8,049 nt of DNA from CAYSUS01 sp964434165 (GTDB taxonomy: Bacteria > Planctomycetota > Planctomycetia > Pirellulales > Thermoguttaceae), in assembly GCA_964434165.1 (NCBI GenBank), contig CAYSUS010000187.1, forward strand, positions 1-8,049, read 5' to 3'. Each line of letters opens with the position of its first letter. The stretch's first letter is position 1. The position numbers and the translations under genes were made by a program. Below the pieces are notes generated by a model, which was not told the origin of the DNA, made no database searches, and saw only the letters and a program-made list of their open reading frames with translations. Shown piece by piece: positions 1-5,362 of this stretch.

Positions 1-1591
1 CGATGCGGATGAAGAAGTTGCGGAAGTTGAGCCAGGCCTTTTCGAGGTAGTTCACACCCCGGGTCCACTCCATCTTGATCGTCAGCCAGAGGATCTTGAC
101 TGCCAGGGAGATGTCGCCGGCGGCCAGGGCGTCGGCAATGCCCTGGTACGCGCTCATGGCGTCGTCCTTCAGCACGCCGAACTTCTCGCCCAACCAGGCA
201 ATCGCTTTGCCGGCGATGCCCGTGGCATAGAGGATGTAGGCGCCCAGCGCGGCGATGGCCGCGATCACCAGTCCGACCGGCGAAACGAGGAAGGCGATCA
301 CCGCGGCGATGACTTTGAACACGGCGATGGCGGCCGTGACCACCGAGATGATGCCGCCGATGGCGGTGGCCAGCGTGCTGAACAGCAGGCCCATCGCGAC
401 GAGCGCGGCGCCCACGCCGATCACCACCAAGATCACCTTCATCGCCGTGACGATCAGCTCCTTGTGGTTCTTGATCCACTCGGTGATCGAGCCAGCAGCC
501 TTGCTGAGCCAGTCGGCCATGTCGGAGAGCGGCTTGGATAGGGCGTCGCCAATGGCGATGGCGATTCCCTCGACGGCCGAATAGAGGCGGCGGAAGGCCC
601 CGCCAATCCCACTGTCCATCACCTTGGCCGTCTTGGAAGCCGTGCCCGTCGCGCCGTCGATGGCGTTATTCAACCGATCGAACTCGGCGGCCGTCAGCTT
701 GGCCCCGCCGGCGATCGCCCGCATGCCGAAGATTTCGTTGAAGATGGTCAGCTTCTTGGCGTTGGGCATCCCGTCGACTGCCCGACCGACGTCGCGAAGG
801 ATGTCCGAAACATTGCGGAGATTGCCGCCGGCGTCGGTAACCGAGACGCCGAGCGCTTCGACCTGACTGCGGATCGCCGGATCGGCCAGCCGCAGGAGGA
901 TGTTCTTCATCGTCGTGCCGGCCATCGAGCCCTTGATGCCGAAGTTGGCCAACGCGCCGAGCACCTTGGCCGTCTCTTCGAGCGTCAGGCCGTACTCGGC
1001 GGCGACCGGCGCCGTGTATTTCATGGCCTCGCCGAGGTCCATTAGCGTCTGCGCCGAGTTGTTGGCTGTGGCCGTCATCACGTCGGCCACGCGGCCCATC
1101 TGGTCCGCCTCCAACCCGAAGGACCGCAGAGTGTTGGCCGCGATGTTGGACGCCTCGGCCAGCTCAGTACCCGTCGCGCGGGACAGGTCGAGTACCGAGG
1201 CGATGGCCGCGTCGATCTGCTTCGGCGAGAAGCCGGCGCGACCCAGTTCGAGCATGCCGGCGGCCACCTCGGCGGCGGAGAATGAGGTGGTGCGGCCGAG
1301 TTCCTTCGCCTTCTCGGTGAGCATGTCAAACTCTTCACCGGTGGCGCCGATCACGGCCTGGACGGCCCGCATCTGGTCATCGAAGCCGGCGAAGATCTTG
1401 GTCGACAGGGCCAGCGGCGCGGCGGCCGTGACTCCCAAGCCGATCATCCGCCGGCCGATGTTTTGCAGCTTGTCGCCGAAGGCCCGAATCTTCGCCTCGG
1501 CCCGCCGCAGCCCGCGGACGAGCTTCGTGTCGTCGGCGAACAGCTCGACGAACGCGCGGCCGGCACGGATTGCGGTCGAGGAAGCGGCCAT
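1..1591 (-). CDS. Phage tail tape measure protein (partial, C-terminus beyond window)
   Basis: This protein sets tail length and occupies the tail tube lumen. My reading from ATG 1591 gives 530 residues with no stop before the left edge. Residues about 75-295 match the TP901-type tape-measure core (PhageMin_Tail/TIGR01760 style), with key stretches TTSFSAAEVAAGM (101-113), SNIAANTLRSFGL (148-160) and FGIKGSMAGTTMKNILLRL (217-235). Residues about 378-456 form a long hydrophobic Ala/Ile/Val-rich region with two or three possible membrane segments, as is usual in tape measure proteins. The start codon overlaps the upstream gene's TGA by one base (TGATG), and GTGAGG lies about 7 bases upstream. 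It follows the tail chaperone genes, the conserved place for a tape measure gene. The family call is very secure; total length is unknown. Confidence 0.95.
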   Translation of the reverse strand, partial: MAASSTAIRAGRAFVELFADDTKLVRGLRRAEAKIRAFGDKLQNIGRRMIGLGVTAAAPLALSTKIFAGFDDQMRAVQAVIGATGEEFDMLTEKAKELGRTTSFSAAEVAAGMLELGRAGFSPKQIDAAIASVLDLSRATGTELAEASNIAANTLRSFGLEADQMGRVADVMTATANNSAQTLMDLGEAMKYTAPVAAEYGLTLEETAKVLGALANFGIKGSMAGTTMKNILLRLADPAIRSQVEALGVSVTDAGGNLRNVSDILRDVGRAVDGMPNAKKLTIFNEIFGMRAIAGGAKLTAAEFDRLNNAIDGATGTASKTAKVMDSGIGGAFRRLYSAVEGIAIAIGDALSKPLSDMADWLSKAAGSITEWIKNHKELIVTAMKVILVVIGVGAALVAMGLLFSTLATAIGGIISVVTAAIAVFKVIAAVIAFLVSPVGLVIAAIAALGAYILYATGIAGKAIAWLGEKFGVLKDDAMSAYQGIADALAAGDISLAVKILWLTIKMEWTRGVNYLEKAWLNFRNFFIRI

Positions 1592-1878
1592 CAAGATGCC
1601 TCACGAGACTTGCGAAGGGTCTGGCGGATGTTCGCGATCAGCGCGTTCTCGTGAATCTCCGCCATGCCGCCACCGTCAGGGCCGAACGCCTTCTGAAGGG
1701 CCTCCGCGCCGAAGTACTCGCGAAACAGCGCCATGTCCTCCGGATCGTTGCGATCGGCGGTGAAGATCGGCTGCCGGGCCCGCTCCTGGGCCTTGCGACG
1801 CTCGTCGTCGCAGCACATGCACCCGTTGCCACCGCACCAGCTGCAGCCGGCGAAAGCCCCTTTGAGTCTCACGGTCAC
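1591..1878 (-). CDS. Small Cys-rich protein between tail chaperone and tape measure
   Basis: A 95-residue protein of unknown function. The N-terminus carries a cluster of five cysteines, CSWCGGNGCMCC (residues 12-23), suggesting a small metal-binding knuckle. A charged helix follows (DDERRKAQERARQ), then a segment with PIFTADRNDPEDM (37-49), then AFGPDGGGMAEI (64-75). The start is GTG at 1878, with AAGGAG at 1895-1890 overlapping the upstream stop; the spacing of about 11 bases is slightly long. The TGA overlaps the tape measure ATG by one base, so translation is probably coupled. Position between chaperone and tape measure suggests a role in tail assembly, but no function is established. I recall similar short Cys-rich hypothetical proteins in related phages but cannot verify this. 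Confidence 0.82.
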   Translation of the reverse strand: MTVRLKGAFAGCSWCGGNGCMCCDDERRKAQERARQPIFTADRNDPEDMALFREYFGAEALQKAFGPDGGGMAEIHENALIANIRQTLRKSREAS

Positions 1879-1886
1879 TGCAGCAG

Positions 1887-2102
1887 TTACTCCTTCCGGG
1901 CCATCCCGGCGAACGCCTCGCGAAGATCGCCGACGTTCTCAGGCGTGACGTGGATCACGTCGGCCCGCTGGGTTCGATGGACCATCGGGTTGAAGTCGTC
2001 GGGCGTGAACGGCCGCTTCTTCCGGTCGCGGTGGCAGTTGGCCAGAAGCGCCATGACGGCCGAGGTCACGAGCCACACGTTCTCGCTGCGGCCCTCGGCC
2101 AT
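1887..2102 (-). CDS. Tail assembly chaperone, second (gpT-like) segment, -1 frame
   Basis: Read from ATG 2102 this is 71 residues, with MALLANCHRDRKKRPF (17-32) followed by TPDDFNP, a pattern typical of the second tail chaperone segment next to the tape measure gene. The reading frame is open upstream to 2315. The translation just before the ATG (2177-2103) looks protein-like, including WRIAGSLGVDP (2165-2133) and LTLRQLLW (2126-2103). That stretch has no ATG, GTG or TTG start, and there is no good ribosome binding site before ATG 2102. The frame is -1 relative to the 156-residue gene ending at 2123. The segment is therefore probably made as a frameshift extension of that gene, like lambda gpG-T. 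If not, it is a short, translationally coupled protein starting at 2102. Confidence 0.78.
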   Translation of the reverse strand: MAEGRSENVWLVTSAVMALLANCHRDRKKRPFTPDDFNPMVHRTQRADVIHVTPENVGDLREAFAGMARKE

Positions 2103-2122
2103 CCACAGAAGCTGCCGGAGCG

Positions 2123-2593
2123 TTAGCGTGCGGGGGTCGACGCCAAGGCTTCCGGCGATTCGCCAGACATGGCCCCACGGATCGTCTGGTCGATGTCTAG
2201 GGCGTCGATCCGAGTCTCCACGGCCGCCACCGCCGCGTCGATCATCTTCACCTGCTTGGCGACCGCCTTCGCCCGATCGGTGCGGCCGCGGCTCTGGAAA
2301 AAATCGATCAGCTCCTCATAGAAGGCCTTCTGCGCCGCGAGGAGCGTCTGGCCATCGAACCCGGCGCGGACGTCGTCGACCGTCACGCCCTGGGCCTCGA
2401 ACTGCGGCTCGAGCATCGCGCATAGCACCTCGCCCAGGAGCATCTCGTCGGTGCCCAGCCGGGTCAGCAGCGGCGGATCGCCCGCCTCGGGCTGCAGCAG
2501 GTCGACGCCGAGCTTCGCCTTCACGGACATCGCCGTACCGAGCGTCAGCGTGACGGTCCAGGTCCGGCCGCTTCGATCACAAAAGGTTTTCAT
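2123..2593 (-). CDS. Tail assembly chaperone, first (gpG-like) segment
   Basis: A 156-residue protein following the major tail gene, in the standard place of the gpG-type tail assembly chaperone that keeps the tape measure protein soluble while tail tube subunits are added. The N-terminus (MKTFCDRSGRTWTVTLTLG) is beta-like. The middle and C-terminus are mostly helical (LLAAQKAFYEELIDFF, residues 84-99). I chose ATG 2593 because AGGAG lies about 6-7 bases upstream, whereas the earlier ATG 2614 would overlap that site. Codons 98-99 (Phe-Phe) form the heptamer T_TTT_TTC in the correct frame for -1 slippage. A run of five C at codons 153-154 is a second possible slip point. Assignment rests on position and general character, not on a signature motif. 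Confidence 0.82.
   Translation of the reverse strand: MKTFCDRSGRTWTVTLTLGTAMSVKAKLGVDLLQPEAGDPPLLTRLGTDEMLLGEVLCAMLEPQFEAQGVTVDDVRAGFDGQTLLAAQKAFYEELIDFFQSRGRTDRAKAVAKQVKMIDAAVAAVETRIDALDIDQTIRGAMSGESPEALASTPAR
2297..2303 (-). promoter_or_regulatory. Candidate -1 ribosomal frameshift heptamer T_TTT_TTC
   Basis: Zero-frame codons are GAT TTT TTC, giving a perfect X_XXY_YYZ heptamer in the chaperone gene. The -1 frame has a TGA at 2318-2316, just before the site, and is then open to the stop at 1887. A possible stem (GGCCGC 2287-2282 with GCGGTC 2266-2261, one G-U pair) begins 9 bases downstream. Slipping here would give a product of about 235 residues. The new-frame peptide down to about 2178 is Arg/Gly-rich and unconvincing, so a site nearer the end of the gene is also possible. 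Confidence 0.4.
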
Positions 2594-2657
2594 AATGTCT
2601 CCTGAAGAAGGCAAACTCGATGTTGCACGAAAGCGACCAACGGGAGCGGGTTCTCAC

Positions 2658-2678
2658 GGTGGTGCGGCAGCACCCACC
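2658..2678 (-). other. Imperfect hairpin downstream of major tail gene
   Basis: In the 104-base gap between the major tail gene stop (2698) and the chaperone start (2593), GGTGGGTGC and GCACCACC can pair around a TGCC loop, with one bulged G. No T-run follows on the minus strand, so it is not a standard intrinsic terminator. It could stabilise or insulate the mRNA of the highly expressed tail tube gene. The rest of the gap shows only the ribosome binding site of the next gene. Confidence 0.3.
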
Positions 2679-2697
2679 GCCCGCCGCGGCCCGCGAC

Positions 2698-3135
2698 TCA
2701 GGCCACCTCCACCCACTGGTCGAACTCGGCGAGCTTCGCGGTGACGCTCACTGTGACGCCCTCTTCGAGCGGTTCGTTGCGCGAGAAGTTGGTGATCGAG
2801 AAGTCGCCCAGCGGCCCCTCGGTGCCCGAGGCGTCACTCGCGCCGGTGAGCACAGCAAGACGTAATTGCCCGCTGCTGAGGAACGCCGTCTTGATCGCCT
2901 CGAACCCGGCGTCCCCCGGCTTCCAGAGCATCTCGAACTCGACGGTGCATTCCCGCAGCGTCGGCGCAGTGGCCCGCCAGCCCTGGTTGCCCCGGGTGGT
3001 AACGTCCGCTTCGCCCGCTTCGAGATTGAGCGTGACGTCCTTGACGTTGCTCATCTCAGAAAGCGCGGTAAGCTCGCCGCCCGCCGCGCCCTGGTAGATC
3101 TTGGCATTCATGCCCAACAGGAAGGTCTGCGACAC
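2698..3135 (-). CDS. Major tail (tube) protein
   Basis: A 145-residue protein that should form the tail tube, of the TP901-1/Phage_tail_2-like type. Supporting features are MSQTFLLGMNAKIYQGAAG at the N-terminus, NVKDVTLNLEAGEADVTTR (30-48), a WKPGDAGFEAIKTAF segment (71-85), and a C-terminal GPLGDFSITNFSRNEPLEEG stretch (108-127), which resembles the beta-rich end of tube proteins. I chose GTG 3135 because GGAGGA (3148-3143) sits 7 bases upstream and this avoids overlap with the previous gene. An ATG at 3174 would add 13 residues and overlap the neighbour by 22 bases. It lies between the gp10-like gene and the chaperone gene, as in most siphoviruses. The TGA stop is followed by the longest intergenic gap of the tail module. 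Confidence 0.9.
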   Translation of the reverse strand: MSQTFLLGMNAKIYQGAAGGELTALSEMSNVKDVTLNLEAGEADVTTRGNQGWRATAPTLRECTVEFEMLWKPGDAGFEAIKTAFLSSGQLRLAVLTGASDASGTEGPLGDFSITNFSRNEPLEEGVTVSVTAKLAEFDQWVEVA

Positions 3136-3152
3136 TTCTGGGTCCTCCGTGA

Positions 3153-3593
3153 TTACTTCACGCTGTCCCGCCACAACGCGGGCAGCTGGTGCTTCTCTTT
3201 CTCCATCGCCGGCCCCATGAACGGCCGCGGCCGGATGCGGGCCCTCGTCTTCTTCTTCCGCCCGCGCCGGCTCCGCCGCATCAGCACGAACCCGCCGTGT
3301 TCCAGCGCGCTGGGCGCCTCCCCGCGCCCCTTCTGCGTGAGCCGCACCGGGCCGATGACCACGCTGCGGCGAACTGTGTCGAAGCCGAAGAAGATGAATC
3401 GCTTCAGCAGACCGATGTGGCTGCTGGGCGGTTGGCCCGGCCGGCTCGCCTTCTTTCGCTTGCGGATGCTCCGCTTGGCCGTCTGCCGAACGAAGGCCCC
3501 GAACTTCGACAGGACGCGGCGCGTTGCCTTGTCCGTCTTGTTGCGAACTGCCGCTCGATCGAAGAACATCCGCTTGATGTCAAAGCCGATCAT
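3153..3593 (-). CDS. HK97 gp10-like head-tail/tail completion protein
   Basis: A 146-residue, strongly basic protein resembling the HK97 gp10-like family of neck/tail-completion proteins. It has an N-terminal helical part with KRSIRKRKK (40-48), then RPGQPPSSHIGLLKRFI (51-67), VVIGP (78-82), ALEHGG (96-101) and a C-terminal RPFMGPAMEKE (123-133) followed by PALWRDS. Such spacing of 'PGxPP', 'GP', 'EHGG' and 'RPFMxPA' elements is characteristic. It lies just before the major tail gene. The start is ATG 3593, with no strong ribosome binding site visible in the 18-base gap, so it may depend on coupling to the upstream gene, whose stop is at 3612. A run of Arg/Lys (about 106-117) is unusually basic and may contact DNA at the neck. 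Confidence 0.85.
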   Translation of the reverse strand: MIGFDIKRMFFDRAAVRNKTDKATRRVLSKFGAFVRQTAKRSIRKRKKASRPGQPPSSHIGLLKRFIFFGFDTVRRSVVIGPVRLTQKGRGEAPSALEHGGFVLMRRSRRGRKKKTRARIRPRPFMGPAMEKEKHQLPALWRDSVK

Positions 3594-3611
3594 GGGCGGC
3601 CCGTGCGCTGG

Positions 3612-4049
3612 TTACTTCATGGCCCGGTAGCTCACCGTCAGCACGCTGGTGAATACCCGCTGCTCCGAGAGGTGCTCAGGCGCGTAGACCGGCTCGTTGC
3701 GGATGCCGACCCACTGGGCATACGGGGCCTCGGTAAGGGTGCGGCGTCGCAGGTGTTCGGCCACCTCGTCGACCAGCGTCCCCAGAGCAGCCACCTCCGT
3801 GTCGAGGTCCTTGCCGAGCTTCTTCTGGATGCCGACATCCACGGTGATGTCGTATTGGCTGGCGGCCCGAGTCGAGCCGCCGATCTCGACGCCCTTGGGA
3901 ACGACCGTCACTCGCAGTTCGGCCAGGTCCTGCAGTTCGAATTGCGGCAGAACGCGGCGCTCGGCCGTGACCGGTTGGCTGAACGTATCGGGCGGGGCGG
4001 CGTTGATCTCGCTGGCGACCGCGTCGGCAATGTTTGTGACCAGGCTCAT
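3612..4049 (-). CDS. Tail terminator-like / minor tail protein
   Basis: A 145-residue protein beginning with MSLVTNIADAVASEINAA, an N-terminal helix typical of gpU-like tail terminator proteins. Beta-strand-like stretches follow (LAELRVTVVPKGVEI, 42-56; SQYDITVDVGIQKKL, 64-78), then a helix TEVAALGTLVDEVAEHLRRR (84-103) and a final strand FTSVLTVSYRA. This order fits the alpha/beta fold of tail terminators, which cap the tube and join tail to neck. Its ATG overlaps the upstream gene's TGA (ATGA), and AAGGAG lies about 11 bases upstream. Lying between a head-tail adaptor-like gene and a gp10-like gene supports a connector role. A neck or minor tail protein is the alternative. Confidence 0.72.
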   Translation of the reverse strand: MSLVTNIADAVASEINAAPPDTFSQPVTAERRVLPQFELQDLAELRVTVVPKGVEIGGSTRAASQYDITVDVGIQKKLGKDLDTEVAALGTLVDEVAEHLRRRTLTEAPYAQWVGIRNEPVYAPEHLSEQRVFTSVLTVSYRAMK

Positions 4050-4396
4050 GCGGGACCGATCTCCTTGGTGTGGATGCGCATGGTGATCAGGTTCGGATCA
4101 CTCCAGCGCCAGCAACCCTCCGCGCCGAGGTCCATCACTTCATACTGCTGGCCGTCGGAGAGGATCACGTCGCCCGGCTCGGGCTTCAGCCCCAACTCGT
4201 CGGCCATGATGAGGAAGTCGACAACGTGCGTCCCGATCGTCGCGCTGTAGTCGTCGGCCACCTCGTAGTCGGTCTTGCCCTTCGTGGCTTGGGCTGGATA
4301 GGCCTCCTCGCCGCGGAGGTACTCGACGGGGCTGGAGCAGTGCGCCACGCGCTGCTGCTCCAGCCACTCGGCTCCCTTTCGAAGCAGATCAACCAC
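4046..4396 (-). CDS. Head-tail adaptor/stopper-like protein
   Basis: A 116-residue protein likely to act at the head-tail connector. It starts with GTG 4396, since no in-frame ATG lies near; AGGA about 9 bases upstream is a weak ribosome binding site. It has an N-terminal helix (VDLLRKGAEWLEQQR), a middle with ATIGTHVVDFLI (52-63), then GDVILSDGQQYEVMDLG (75-91), a WRWSD motif (96-100) and RIHTKEIG (107-114). The 'GDxI...G..Y.V' element followed by a Trp and a C-terminal basic strand is the usual look of small beta-barrel head-closure proteins. Its TGA overlaps the next start by 4 bases. I infer the role from position, directly after the decoration gene and before terminator and gp10-like genes; the exact family is uncertain. 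Confidence 0.68.
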   Translation of the reverse strand: MVDLLRKGAEWLEQQRVAHCSSPVEYLRGEEAYPAQATKGKTDYEVADDYSATIGTHVVDFLIMADELGLKPEPGDVILSDGQQYEVMDLGAEGCWRWSDPNLITMRIHTKEIGPA

Positions 4397-4407
4397 GGCT
4401 TGTCGTC

Positions 4408-4749
4408 CTATTGGGTCAGGCGGACGCGGACCGTGGCGTCATCATCGGCCGCGTCCTTGACCGCCTTGCCCAGCAGAACCGTGCCGTCACCGGCCGACTC
4501 CTCCTCGCCCGCCTCCTGCTGCGTCGGGTTCCAGAAGACGGTGGTCCCGGCCGAGATGCCCTCGCCCGAGCCTTCCGCCTTGGGGAAATCGAACACTCCG
4601 GTGACAGCCAGCGCGCCGAGCGTGCTGGCCTTGATGTCCAACTTGGCCACGCCGACCAGATCGCCCTGGACCACAACGGCGCCGGCCGTCACGTCAACGC
4701 TGGGCGTGTAGTCGATCGAGTTGCCGTCCTGCACGAAAAACGCGGTCAT
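4408..4749 (-). CDS. DUF2190-type capsid decoration protein
   Basis: A 113-residue protein of the DUF2190 type (COG5471, often mislabelled as a recombinase), thought to be a capsid cement/decoration protein. Visible features are FFVQDGNSIDYTPSVDVTAG (4-23), then GAVVVQGDLVGVA (23-35), LGALAVTGVFDFPKA (44-58), AGTTVFWN (67-74), GTVLLGKAVKDA (89-100) and a terminal ATVRVRLTQ. The alternating Gly/Val beta strands, with 'G..V..GD.VG.A' early and 'G.A......D....VRL' at the end, are diagnostic. I chose ATG 4749 because AGGAG lies about 6 bases upstream; the in-frame ATG 4767 lies on the wrong side of that site. Oddly, it is followed directly by connector genes, without a major capsid gene in between. 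Confidence 0.85.
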   Translation of the reverse strand: MTAFFVQDGNSIDYTPSVDVTAGAVVVQGDLVGVAKLDIKASTLGALAVTGVFDFPKAEGSGEGISAGTTVFWNPTQQEAGEEESAGDGTVLLGKAVKDAADDDATVRVRLTQ

Positions 4750-4770
4750 TCTCAGCTCCTTCTGCAAACG

Positions 4771-4787
4771 GTGGGCGGCCCGCCCAC
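4771..4787 (-). terminator. Perfect GC-rich hairpin between accessory block and structural genes
   Basis: The arms GTGGGCG and CGCCCAC pair perfectly around a three-base loop, 8 bases after the TAA of the holin-like gene and about 22 bases before the decoration gene start. On the minus strand it is followed by CGTTTG, so the T-run is weak. It may be an attenuating or RNA-processing hairpin rather than a full terminator. It marks the border between the two gene blocks. Confidence 0.4.
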
Positions 4788-4794
4788 GCTTTGG

Positions 4795-5064
4795 TTACCG
4801 CTGGTCATCATGGCCGTGCGCGTCCAACAGGCACGGCCGCTTGAGTAGTTCGTCTCGCAACTGCTGCATCAGCCCCTTGGTGTCCGAGGCGATCGTGGCC
4901 ACCGATTCGATGGCCCGCGTGTTCCCGGCGATCACCTGGCTGTTGTCCTTGAGCACCTTCAAGAGCTGCTTGACTAGCCAGACGTTGACGCCCAACAGAA
5001 GCAGGGCGAACACGGCGAAGCCGCCCTGGATCAAGGGCGACCAGAGTTGAATCACGTCCGCCAT
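4795..5064 (-). CDS. Holin-like small membrane protein
   Basis: An 89-residue protein with one strong N-terminal membrane segment (about residues 14-32, GGFAVFALLLLGVNVWLVK). It is followed by a long amphipathic helix (about 35-75, containing LLKVLKDNSQVIAGNTRAI) and a polar His/Asp-rich tail. One membrane segment plus a charged helix recalls BhlA/UviB-type holins and other small phage membrane proteins, but no signature proves this. The start ATG 5064 lies one base after the upstream TGA, with AAGGA about 9 bases before it. It ends the accessory block and precedes a hairpin. It could instead be a membrane-anchored accessory factor or a superinfection-related protein. Confidence 0.72.
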   Translation of the reverse strand: MADVIQLWSPLIQGGFAVFALLLLGVNVWLVKQLLKVLKDNSQVIAGNTRAIESVATIASDTKGLMQQLRDELLKRPCLLDAHGHDDQR

Positions 5065-5065
5065 C

Positions 5066-5362
5066 TCACCCGTCCTTCCGATTGAGCCACCAGTCGATCA
5101 CCAGCCGGACCACGATTGGCACGACCACGTTGAGCAGAATCCAAATCAAGACCGGGTTGCCGTACCGGTCCCGGCGGACGCATTGAGCGAGGTGCGAGGC
5201 GACCCGGGCACGCCACTCCTGAGCGTGTTCCGGTTGCGCGTTCTGACGCTGGAGAAACTCGACCGCCTCGCCCGCAAGCCAGCAGGAGTGCGAACGCCAC
5301 CGGCGGCAGGTCCACGAACGGTCGAGCACGTAGTCGATGGCCTGGATTCGCGCCGTCGTCAT
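5066..5362 (-). CDS. Small protein with C-terminal membrane segment
   Basis: A 98-residue protein of unknown function. The N-terminal part is basic, rich in Trp and Cys (SWTCRRWRSHSCWL, 16-29), followed by a helical region (GEAVEFLQRQNAQPEHAQEW, 31-50). Residues about 70-90 are strongly hydrophobic (PVLIWILLNVVVPIVVRLVI) and end in WWLNRKDG, giving a tail-anchored arrangement. Start ATG 5362 overlaps the upstream TGA (ATGA) and has GGAGG 8 bases upstream. An ATG at 5410 lies further inside the previous gene and is less likely. It is paired with the holin-like gene one base downstream, so the two may be a membrane complex. The function is not recognised. Confidence 0.7.
   Translation of the reverse strand: MTTARIQAIDYVLDRSWTCRRWRSHSCWLAGEAVEFLQRQNAQPEHAQEWRARVASHLAQCVRRDRYGNPVLIWILLNVVVPIVVRLVIDWWLNRKDG

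Noticed and set aside
1078..1604. Minus-strand short frames inside the tape measure gene
   Set aside because: They are out-of-frame shadows with Arg/Pro-rich translation; the continuous frame from 1591 encodes the tape measure protein.
255..1763. Several plus-strand open frames at the left end
   Set aside because: They are antisense to the tape measure gene, whose family motifs are unmistakable. Their Ser/Ala/Thr-rich composition is the mirror of that gene's codon use.
3136..3174. Longer major tail protein from ATG 3174
   Set aside because: It would overlap the upstream gene by 22 bases. GTG 3135 has a strong GGAGGA 7 bases before it and gives a tube-protein-like N-terminus.
3618..3640. tRNA-like string resembling a 5' acceptor and D-arm (GCCCGGTAGCTCA)
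   Set aside because: No matching acceptor 3' side, anticodon arm or T-arm follows, and the bases encode the C-terminus of the terminator-like protein on the other strand.
3189..4250. Long open frame on the plus strand (353 codons)
   Set aside because: It lies opposite three well-supported minus-strand connector genes, is rich in Arg, Ala, Pro and His without domain character, and has no ribosome binding context. Long antisense frames are expected in GC-rich DNA.
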